A DNA stretch of 64,000 nucleotides, from assembly GCA_914767885.1 (NCBI GenBank), contig CAJZBQ010000011.1, positions 248,001 to 312,000 of the forward strand. The letters run 5' to 3'. Positions 55,216 through 64,000 of this stretch are shown piece by piece; the first letter of the stretch is position 1, and every line of letters starts with the position of its first letter. This DNA comes from Blepharisma stoltei (Eukaryota; Ciliophora; Heterotrichea; Heterotrichida; Blepharismidae). The notes under the pieces were generated by a model that saw nothing but the letters and a program-made list of their open reading frames with translations, was not told where the DNA came from and ran no database searches. The position numbers and the translations under genes were made by a program.

Positions 55216-58200
55216 ATGAGCCAAAGAAAGAATTTGAATGATGATCTTGAATCAGGCTACAAATCCCCTCTGTCACCTATTTCAGCAACAGAGAGTCCTC
55301 GGCAATTTCAATATATCGATGAGCCAATCCCATTAGTCCACAATTCCCCAGATGGAAATTCCTTTGAAATCAATCCAGATGCAATAGCGTTCTTATCTTC
55401 ACTGTCATCTCCAATCGCTATTATAGGCGTTGCAGGCATGTACAGAACTGGGAAGTCATACCTCCTGAATCGAGTTTTATTAGACCGAAAAGGCGGCTTT
55501 GGTGTAGGACCATCAATTAATCCTTGTACTAAAGGAATTTGGCTGTGGGGAAGACCTATTCCAGGCACGACTGAGGATGGCAAACCCTGTTCAATCGTGG
55601 TCTTGGACTCAGAAGGTATTGGAGCTCTTGATGAAGACTCAGATCATGATACGAGGATTTTTTCACTGGCCTTATTGGTTAGCTCATGCTTTGTTTACAA
55701 CTCAGTTGGGGCTATTGATGAAAGTGCGCTTCAAAACTTGTCACTGGTGGTGAATTTGACAAAACATATTCATATTAAGACCAGGCAGTCTGAGGAGACA
55801 GATAGTGAAGAATATGCAGCCTATATGCCAAGCTTTATATGGATTTTAAGAGATTTTGCACTTCAGCTGGTTGACGCAGAAGGAGAAAGCATGACGTCTA
55901 AAGAGTATCTTGAAAAAGCTTTGCAGCCTCAAAAAGGGTTTTCTGACTCTATTGAAGATAAAAACAGAATCCGAAGACTCCTTAAAGAATTCTTTAAGGA
56001 CCGAGATTGTTTTACCCTTGTTCGCCCTACAATCCACGAAGGAGATCTCCAAAATCTAGAAGAAAAACCATTAGAAAGCTTAAGGGCAGAATTCCAAGAA
56101 CAAGTTATTCAGCTAAGAAAAAGAGTAATCGGAAGAATAAAGCCTAAAACAGTCAACAACAAATGCTTGAATGGAGAAATGCTCGCAAACTTAGTGAAAA
56201 ACTATATAGAAGCCATCAATATTGGAGTCGTTCCTAATATAGAAAGCGCTTGGAATTATATTTGTAAAACTGAATGTACCAAAGCTGTCGAAGACGCCCA
56301 CGACATTTATGAAAAAATTTTAATGAGTAGTGTTTCCCATAGATTCCCTATAAATGAAGAAGACTTAAAGCTATTGCATAAAGAAGCTAAAGAAGCAGCA
56401 ATGGAGCATTTCAATAAAATTGCTGTAGGAACTGATAGAGAAGTGTATTTAAAACAGCTGAAAGAAACCCTTGCACAGAAATATGACGGCCTTAAAGCTG
56501 ATAATGAATTAGAAGCTCAAAGAAAATGCGAAAAATTCTTAACAGATAATTATCAAATTATTGACCAAAAATTGAAAAATGGAGAGCTCAAAAGCTTCTT
56601 GGATTTTGAAGCAAATTTAAGAAAGCTGCAACAGTATTTTATAGAGCGTGGACCTGATGGGCCTTTTAGAAATGAAATTTTATTAGAATTTTGTTTAGCA
56701 AAATATTCAGCTGCCAGCGACTTTTTCTTGAAAAACCTTACAAATGAGCTTAATTTGAAGGATCAGCTTACAAATGATCAAATTTTGAGGCTTGAAACTG
56801 AAGTAAGAGAGGCTAAAGAAGATCTTATGAGAGAAAAAGATGAATGGCATCGAAAATTCACTGCTGCAATCAGTGAAAAGGCTGAACTTGCTGCAAAAGA
56901 GCAAAATCTAAAAGAGCAGCTTCAAAATTTCAAGCAAGAACGAGAACAAGTTGAAAAAGAGCTTCGTGCTAGCTTGAAAAATGCTAAAAGTGAGCTTATC
57001 CAACAAGTAGAAGTCGCCAATAACAAAACTTGGGAATCCGAAGAAAAAGTGAAAGACGCTGAGCGACTTGTTAACCATAAAGAGGCTGAATTCCAAGAAG
57101 CCAAAGCTTTGCTTGACCAGAAAATCAAATATTTAGAATCAAGCTTAGAAGAGTCCAGAAAAAGAGAAAAAGAATATATGAATGACTTAAAGTCGCAGAA
57201 AAAAGACCACACGTCTTCTGTAAAAGATATTCATTCAAGGTTTGAAAATCAGGTGAAAAATTATCAATCCAGGCTAGAAGCTGAAACTGAAAAAATTTCA
57301 GAATTAGAAAGAGAGCTTGAAGAAAAAGAAAATTTATATGAAAGATCAAAATCTAATTGGGAAGAAACTGAAATTAGACTTAAAGCGGCAAATGATGATT
57401 ATTTGCAGCAGCTAGAATCTTTAAAAACTAAGCTTGATAGAAAAGAAAATGACACAAAGAAAAAAATAGCTGAGCTGGTAAAAGAGCATGAAGCTGCAAT
57501 GAATAAGCTACAGACAAAATATGATGAAGTTGATCAAAAATTCAAGCAAACTGATGAAACTCTTAAAACCCAACAAGTTCAATGGCAAAAAGAAAACGCT
57601 ATTTTGGCCCAAAAATTAGAATTTTCTGAGCAGCATTATGAAGAAACAAAATCTCAGCTTGAAGAAGAAAGAAGACAGCACGCAAACATGCTAAGGTCAA
57701 TACAAGCCAGCTCAAGTGAAAATGCTCGTGAAGAAGTGGAAACTCAGCTACAAAAATTACGTCAAAAATATCTTGAAGACATGAAAGCACAAGAAATAGA
57801 AATTGAAAGCACAAAAAGAAAATTCACAGCCCAAGTTGAAGATTTAATGAAAAAAAATGCAGAGCTGGAGTTCCAGATCAAAGTTGATACAAATGAGTGG
57901 AAAAATAAAGAAAAAAATATCCAGGAGGAGCTAATGACTGTGACTGATGATAAAAATAAATTACAAGAGCAATGCAATGAACTTCAAAAAAGAATGCAAC
58001 AGTTCTCAGAAGAAGCTGAAGCAAAATTAAAGAAAAGAATAAAATCATTAGAGTCACAGCTAGACGAGCTAAGAACCAAAACTAATGATGAACTGCAAGC
58101 TGCAAATGCAAGAGCTGAAAGTTCTTATCAGCAGCTAAAAGAGTTTTATGAAGAAGAAAAGAAAAGAATGGAAGGAAAAGTGCAAGAAGAAAAAGAAAGA

Positions 58201-60526
58201 GCTGATAAGAAATATAACTCTGTATGTGAAGAGTATGAAGACAGACTTAGACAAGAAGCTGACGCATATGAAGATGATTTAGCAGCCAAAGAAGATGAAC
58301 TAAGAGACTTAGAAGCTTATTATAATGATGAAATAACTCAGCTAAAACACCAAGCAGGACTTGATACTCAGAAAATTGAGACTTTAGAGAAATATTTGAG
58401 AGATAATAAAGAACAAATTGAAGGGATGCAAAAATCTCATAACTTGTCTATGGAGCAGCTTCAAGAAAGGATGAACCAAGAAAGAGCAAGCCTGGTTGAA
58501 AAAGTCGAAAAAATGGCCAGTGAGCTTGCAGCGAAAGAAAGAGAACTAAGCACTGCTTCTTATAAAAAAGAACAGCTAGAGTCACAATTAGCGAATAAAG
58601 AAGCAGAACTTTCTGATGTAAAAGAACAATATGAGCGTGAAAAACAAACTTTGGCTGAAAAATTCGAGCTAGCCAAGCAGTCTTATCAAAAAATCAATGA
58701 TGAATACACACAGAAGAAAAGCGATTTTAAGAGAGAAATGGCTTTATCACAGCAGGAAAATGAATTTAAAGCAAAACGCATTAGCGATTTAGAAAAATCT
58801 TTACAAGAAGCTGAAGAAAAATACAATGAAACGTTAAAGAGTCTTAAAGACGAATCAGGTGAAGAACTTTCCACCACAATCCAAAAATTAACTAACTCCC
58901 CACTCCGTTAGCGAACAAAAAAAGTTTTATTGCTCACGGAATGGGATTAATTTTGTTTTTTTCAAAAATTTATTTAAATTTTATAGAATTTTTTTTTTTT
59001 TCAAATTTTAAAAAAATTCCAATTTGTGAAGCAAAAATTAATTTAATTGCGAAATTTATATTTTAAAACATAAGCTGTTTAAATTAGTCTTGAGATTTCG
59101 ATATAATAATTATCATTTATATATCAATTTTTTTTTCATAAATAATTTTTGTTCGCTCACGGAGAGTGGATTTTTGGTCAAAAAATAGGGATTTTTCTAA
59201 TGGTTTTGTTCGCTTACGGAGGGGGGCAGTAAGGAAAAAGAAAGCCTTGAAGAAAAATTAAACCAAAAGAAAAAATCACTAAAAGAATTAGCTACAAATT
59301 CATCAAAAAATATCAGCAGTTTAGAAAAAGAAAAAGCAGTCCTCGCAGAAAAGCTTGCTAATTTAGAAGCCAAAAAGCAAGACATGGAAAACAGACTAAG
59401 AGCTGATATAGAGCATTTACAAGTCCAGCTTAAAGAAAAAAAGGACTCAGAAAGCACTGACAAAATGTCAGTTCATTTAGAAAATGAAAGACTTAAGACA
59501 ATGATGCAAGAAATGGAAAAAGATATATCAGAAAGAAATTCAGCATTCGAAAGAGAACGCATATTATGGGAAAATAAATTTAATTTCCTAACCCAGCAGC
59601 GAGACTCCGCAAAATCAGATTTATTAGAATCCCAACGAAAATTCGATATTACAGTTGAAAACCTTCAAAAGCGCAGCGCAGCAGAAAAAGAAAAACAAGA
59701 ATCAGCCACCAATTTATTGATTTCCTCAATAGAAACACGATTCAACACCCAAATTAAAGACATGCAAGAAGCTCATGCTGCATCATTCACTGAAACTGCA
59801 GAAAAAAATAAAATTCTCGAAAGAGATTTAAGAGCTGCTAAAGAAGAGCTTGAGCTTGTAAAAAGAGGAAAATCCTCCGAATCAGGGTCACTTGAAAAAA
59901 GAATAAAAGATTTATCAGAAAATGAGCAAAGATTATTAGCTGAAATTGATGCTCTTAAAAAAGATAGAGAAAGAAGAATAGATGAACTTACAGAGTCAGC
60001 AAATTATGAAAGAGAACAGCTCAAAACGAAGCTTGCAGACTATGAAAAGAGAGCGAAAGAAGCTGAGCATCAAAAAGGACAACTGTTCTTAGATCTGGAA
60101 AAGGAAAGAGCTAAGTGGCATATGGATAAAGACCATTTAATGTCTCAAAAAAATGAAGCATTGGATAATCTAGAAAGGTCAGAAAAAAAGAGAGAACTAT
60201 TAGTAAGAGAAAATGAGAAGTTAAGGGCTGAAAAAGGGAGAAGGAACGCTGGATTATTTGCTGGAGCAAATCCAGGGGATGATAAATTTAGAAGAGGAGT
60301 TGGAGGCTTCCTAGGGAAAACTGCAGGAGTATCTTTTGAAGAATATTCTAAAGAGAAAGAAAGCCAAGATACAAGCGGAAATTCAAGTCCGAGGAGTTCA
60401 AATCAAGGGACAGCCAGCCCACTTCCTCCACCTATTAGAGCGAGAAGTCCAATATCATCAAGAAGTCATAGATCAAGCTCAGGGTTTGATTTTAACAGGG
60501 TAGAAAAGAAGCCGGATCCGCAGTAA
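55216..60526 (+). CDS. Guanylate-binding-protein GTPase with giant coiled coil, MITE insertion
   Basis: 1657 residues after removing 337 bp. N-terminal GBP-type G domain: GVAGMYRTGKSYLLNRVLL (P-loop), CTKGIWLWGRPI, VVLDSEGIGALDEDSDHDTR (the DxxG position is DSEG), FVYNSVGAID, and WILRDFALQL (RD motif replacing NKxD). A GBP helical region runs to about residue 500 (NVKNYIEA.., RFPINEEDL, DGPFRNEILLEF). More than 1000 residues of nearly uninterrupted coiled coil follow, then a Ser/Pro-rich tail (SPRSSNQGTASPLPPP). The MITE at 58896-59232 cuts the coil at IQKLT|KEKESL. It may act as a membrane-remodelling or scaffold GTPase. The coil is far longer than in animal GBPs. Confidence 0.92.
58896..59232 (-). 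mobile_element. CTCCC MITE in GBP coiled coil
   Basis: A 337-bp reverse copy, TAA at 58893-58895 and 59230-59232, moderately diverged (left tip CTCCCCACTCCGTTAGCGAAC). Excision gives a continuous heptad-rich frame. Confidence 0.92.
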
Positions 60527-60633
60527 GACTATAATTTAAGTAATAGCCAAATTATATTTACTTAAGAAATAATAGCAAAAATAAGGTGAAAGCAAAATAA
60601 ACCTGATTGCTTTTGATTAAAAGCTTAATTTTA

Positions 60634-60933
60634 TTAAGCATCTCTGTGCTTTTTCATGATTTCCATAAATTCATCTAACTCAATAACACCATTGTGATTG
60701 ACGTCAGCTTCTTCTATCATTTCTCTGATTTCTTGAGTACTTGAATTGTCTCCTGACACTTGCTGCATTACTGTTTCAAGTTCTAGCCTTTCAATGAGCC
60801 CATTATGATTTCTGTCAAATAATCTAAAAAGATCTGGCAGTTTAGAGTTGTCGGAGTGCATATAAAAATCTTGCATAAGGCTTGCAAATCTGTTTAGCTC
60901 TGCCTGTGAGAGCTCAAGCTTTATACCAGCCAT
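60634..60933 (-). CDS. Small EF-hand calcium-binding protein, 99 aa
   Basis: Two canonical EF-hands, DRNHNGLIERLE (residues ~40-51) and DVNHNGVIELDE (~77-88), with the expected flanking helices. Half-calmodulin size. N-terminus MAGIKLELSQAEL. Possibly a cytoskeletal calcium sensor; partner unknown. Clean start and TAA stop, no insertions. Confidence 0.9.
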   Translation of the reverse strand: MAGIKLELSQAELNRFASLMQDFYMHSDNSKLPDLFRLFDRNHNGLIERLELETVMQQVSGDNSSTQEIREMIEEADVNHNGVIELDEFMEIMKKHRDA

Positions 60934-61390
60934 AGTTTTTATAATACTTTATAACGAATATTTTTTCCTTTTAAATTATCATCAATAATTTTTAATCAAG
61001 GATATGAAGAAATAAATTTCAGTTGAAAAGGAAAACTAAGTGGAAAAAAAGATTCCAGGACTTTAAAATTAAGAAGAAAAATGCTAGATATTGGGCTTTA
61101 ATAAGCGATAATTGTCTAGTTAAATTAAGTTTTTAAATAGGGTGATTTAAATAAAATTTAGCAAAGTGTATTTAGCTGCAATTATTCTGAACTTAAGAAT
61201 GATTTTATCCTTTAATATTAAACAGTTATTTATAATTATATATACATTAAAGTTAAGAATTATGGAAAATATTAGATTTAATTATAAATTATTCTTTTAC
61301 TTTATACGTGCTATATCCAATATCGCTAAAAAGATTAATTTTAAAATGATACTTTATTCAGTTTTCAATTGTTCCATAACATACTTTTCC
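60934..61390. other. Intergenic spacer
   Basis: About 455 bp, AT-rich, between two minus-strand genes. A plus-strand frame at 61166-61399 is low-complexity and overlaps the downstream gene; not credible. Confidence 0.55.
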
Positions 61391-62072
61391 TTAAAATAAG
61401 AATTTCCAGGCAACAACAAATATCATAACACAAACTCCTACAACATAAATCGCCACCCTTGTTTCGCTTTGGGCCATAAATATAAAATGACATTCAGTTC
61501 GAGCGGAATTGCTCCGCAAATTTTCTCTCCCTCATGGAATTTTATTTATGGGGTTGAGTTTCTTCTGAGAACTTCTGCACAGGAACAGCAATTTAACTCT
61601 GGCAGATAAGCCGAGGCTGCTCCAAGTACTTCAAGAGGCTCGAAGTTTTACATCTCAGCACACCCGAGGAAGGTGACCCTCGGTGGAACACGCGCAGGAG
61701 CTGAGTCGAAGCCGGAACGTCTTATTTGCCCGTGCCTTGGCGCAACGAAGTTGATCGATCCAGAGGTCCATGGGCCCGGTACGTGGACAAATATGGTGGC
61801 AGCTCTGGAAATGGCTACCCCATAGCGGACATTTAACGATATAAATCTCATGTTAATGCTAATGTTTCACTTTGGGCCAGCAGCTGATCTAATGCTTGAT
61901 TTGTCCTTTGTAGCAGCCCACCTGAATGCTCATAGGCGATTGCAATTTTCTTAACCCTCTGTTTATCCATTTCAAGATCATCCTTCAATAAAATGCTATA
62001 GCTCTTTATTTCTCCCACAGCACTCCTCAGGACTTCCTTCTTTTCTAACAAGTCATTCTCAATAGTCCTCAT
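61391..62072 (-). CDS. Tail-anchored SNARE-like protein, SINE-like insertion
   Basis: 92 residues once 403 bp are removed. Mostly one amphipathic helix (MRTIENDLLEKKEVLRSA, then IAIAYEHSGGLLQRTNQALD), then LLAQSETRVAIYVVGVCVMI..VAWKFLF as a C-terminal membrane anchor. Layout fits Bet1/Sec20-like Qb/Qc SNAREs, but the zero-layer residue is not obvious. The anchor is separated from the helix by the insertion at 61476-61863. Only after excision does the protein gain its membrane segment. Confidence 0.72.
61476..61863 (+). mobile_element. SINE-like insertion in SNARE-like gene, duplication without TA
   Basis: 388 bp between GTTTCGCTTTGGGCC (61461-61475) and GTTTCACTTTGGGCC (61864-61878), 14 of 15 identical. 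Head ATAAATATAAAATGACATTC. Shares GGTGGAACACGCGCAG with the 47.8-kb element. Same subfamily, nearly the same length (384 bp there). Confidence 0.9.
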
Positions 62073-62177
62073 ATTTAATAAATTTTATTACAATTAATAA
62101 TCTCTTTTTGTTAGAAGTTTCTGGTTTATAGTTAGATTTATTAGAAGACTAATTACTGCGCAATTTTAAGCGTTAAT

Positions 62178-64000
62178 TTATTTATGCCTTCTTGTAGGTG
62201 AGCCGCCAACTTCTCCAGCCCATGCCTTTTGGGTAGGCTGAGGATCAGTATTCCATGCATTCTTCATCATGAGATCAAAGTACCTGTCATCATCAATAGA
62301 AGCAGAAACGTGGTTGTAGTACTCAGTGAACTCTTCTAATGTAATTCTATGATCTCTTGTATCTTCTTTAAATGAAGCGTGATGGGCTTCAAAGGTGTCT
62401 AAAAATTCACACAAAATGTCATCTTCTGTCTTCTTGCCAGACCTTACGTCAGGGTGGTTAGTTGCATTGTAAACACCTCTGATATCGTCAATTTCGACAA
62501 TGCCATTGCCGTTTTTATCAAGCTTGTTGAAGCACTGAGTGACAATGTGCTTTCTAAAGTTATTCATTTCTCCTCTGACTCTATGGACGAATTCTTCATA
62601 ATCAATAGATCCGCTTCTATCAGCATCAAAGAAAGTGAATAATCTTCTTGAATCATCGTCAGAGAAGCCAGTTCTGAAATCTTTCATTGCTTTGGTGAAC
62701 TCTTCTAAGCTTAAATTTCCTGACCCATCATCGTCCATTATCTTGAAAAGTTTAGCAATTCCTACAAACCCTCTGGCTCCGCCACGGGCATTTAGTTTTA
62801 CTCTTAGCTGCTCAATCAGTCCGTCAACAGTTTGGTTGGCTGTATTTCTGATTGAAGATCTGCTGCCATAATCAATTGCTTGTTCTGTTGTACCGAATGG
62901 GCTTTGAGCTTGTTGGTATTTTCTTCTGGAGCCATAGCTGAAGTCTTGTGAAGCCCAGGCTTCTTTTTTGTCAGGTTCTCCTTGAAGTTTCCAAGCATTG
63001 TTCATCATAAGCTCAAAGTATTGGTCATTGTCAATGCTTGCTGAGACATTGGCGTAATATTCTTCGAACTCTTGTTTGGTTACTCTTTGGTCTCTTTGAG
63101 AAAGGTCACTGATATTGTGGTGGGTTTCAAAGGTTTCTAAGAATTCACCTAAAACTTGGTCTTCAGTCTTTTTTCCGCTTTTTACGTCTGGGTGGCCTCT
63201 GGCGTCATAAACACCTCTGAGGTCAGTGATATCAACTACTCCGCTTCCATCTCTGTCTAGCTTAGTCCAGGCTTGATTGACGATGTTCTTTCTGAAATCG
63301 TTTAATGGCCCTCTGATTGCACGGATTAATTCGTCGAAATCTACAGTCCCACTTCTGTCTCTGTCAATTCCATTGAAAAGTATAGTGATTTCTTCATCAG
63401 AAATGCTGACTCTGAAGTCATGAATGCCCTTACTCCCCCCCCCCTCCGTGAGTGTGAACAAAACCATTAGAAAAATCACTATTTTTTGCCAAAAAAATTT
63501 TTTTAATAGAAAAATTTTTTATGGAAAAAAAATTTGATATATAAATGATAATTATTATAATGAAATCTAGAGCTAATTCTGTTTAATTTTAAACGAATTG
63601 CTTTTTAAATCATAAATGTTATAAATTAAATTAATATTTGCTTTCCAATTTTTACGAATTAGGATTTTTTTAAATTTCGAAAAAAAATATTTTTTTATAA
63701 AATTATATATAAAATTTTTTTAAAAAAAAAAATTAACCCCCCTCCGTGAGTGAACAAAATTTTTTTGTTCACTCACGGAGGGGAGTTAGTGAATTCTGCT
63801 CTTGACAGTGTTTTGCTATTATCGTCATCAATGATTTTGAAGGTTCTTTGGATACCGATGATTCCTCTTGTGCCTCTGGCTGCAAGTTTAGCTCTAAAAG
63901 CTTCAAAAATTGCAGCAGATTCTCTAGTTGGTCCTTGGTAGCGAGCTTCTCCTTTGGTCTCCTCCTTTCTTTCTTCTCTTGGGGCAGCTGTTTCGTTAAG
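62178..64000 (-). CDS. Tandem calcyphosin-like EF-hand protein, 5' part outside window
   Basis: At least 488 residues; the start lies beyond base 64000. Two full calcyphosin-type units are fused in tandem. Each has an AKLAARGTRGIIGIQR or VKLNARGGARGFVGIAK lead, EF-hands (DDDNSKTLSRAEF, DRDRSGTVDFDE, DRDGSGVVDITD; DDDGSGNLSLEE, DADRSGSIDYEE, DKNGNGIVEIDD), then HPDVKSGKKTEDQVL or HPDVRSGKKTEDDIL and the YYANVSASID or YYNHVSASID block. The first EF-hand of unit 1 lacks the usual Gly at position 6. The C-terminus is QKAWAGEVGGSPTRRHK. A MITE (63433-63788) interrupts RAEFT|KGIHDF. Related proteins act as ciliary calcium sensors. Confidence 0.92.
63433..63788 (+). mobile_element. CTCCC MITE in calcyphosin-like gene
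   Basis: A 356-bp forward copy, TTA at 63430-63432 and 63786-63788. The inner left motif copy is missing, so it differs from the standard four-motif layout. Excision rejoins EFTKGIHDFRVS. Confidence 0.93.

Noticed and set aside
61166-61399. 77-codon plus-strand ORF
   Set aside because: Low-complexity, AT-driven composition (I, F, N, K) and it overlaps the end of the SNARE-like gene on the other strand.

Overview
ORGANISM AND NUCLEUS. The window looks like germline (micronuclear) DNA of a heterotrich ciliate, most likely Blepharisma. Three things support this. (1) In-frame TGA falls where conserved tryptophans belong: DxWSAG of an SNF1-type kinase, WDTAGQE of a Rab, and several positions in a PhoD phosphatase and a DUF4291 protein. 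Every accepted gene ends in TAA or TAG. (2) Five introns are each exactly 15 nt with GT..AG ends. (3) Recognisable conserved genes are cut by insertions carrying stops and frameshifts. When each insertion is removed between its flanking direct repeats, the protein family is restored in frame. Total coding length is a multiple of three in every rebuilt gene except the RGS receptor; the DUF4291 and TLDc junctions remain unsolved.

INSERTIONS. Four classes are visible. (a) About 21 copies of one MITE family, mostly 280-395 bp. Their inverted ends are CTCCC(C)n then TCCGTGAGYGAAC, and most are flanked by a 3-bp TNA duplication. (b) About 16 GC-richer SINE-like insertions of about 210-640 bp. They share a 5' head close to (W)AAAATGGY, often end in short tandem repeats, and most sit between 8-21 bp direct repeats. 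(c) Short TA-containing internal eliminated sequences of 59-129 bp. (d) A long-TIR element in RTF2 that itself carries a SINE-like insertion. At least 10 MITEs (including one nested inside another) and 10 SINE-like elements lie inside host coding sequence.

LAYOUT. 1-8.3 kb: PP2A A subunit (5' cut off by the window), SNF1/AMPK-like kinase, RTF2, a 7TM-RGS receptor. 8.4-12.7 kb: DNA ligase IV broken by five insertions. 14.2-18.4 kb: kelch-like acyl-anchored protein, Rab GTPase, TTLL3-like tubulin glycylase. 19-23 kb: PhoD phosphatase, Vti1 SNARE, SNM1/Apollo nuclease, SCP2 protein. 25-31.7 kb: ankyrin-nucleotidyltransferase, small ORF, damaged UBE2O-like E2, SLC37 transporter, small acylated protein. 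32.5-35.4 kb: endonuclease/exonuclease/phosphatase protein and topoisomerase IB. 37-38.7 kb: two unknown genes. 38.7-42.4 kb: gene-free and insertion-rich. 42.4-46.8 kb: clathrin light chain, DUF4291 protein, Myb factor. 48.3-52.7 kb: two unknowns, TLDc and TBC genes. 53-54.7 kb: FHA/RING-variant protein. 55.2-60.5 kb: a 1657-residue GBP-type GTPase with a giant coiled coil. 60.6-64 kb: EF-hand protein, tail-anchored SNARE-like protein, tandem calcyphosin-like protein (5' end outside).

HOW IT FITS TOGETHER. The genes are ordinary housekeeping and trafficking genes on both strands with short spacers and no operons. What stands out is that almost every third gene would be unreadable without precise DNA elimination during macronuclear development. 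DNA ligase IV, whose pathway seals such excisions in other ciliates, is among the most heavily interrupted.
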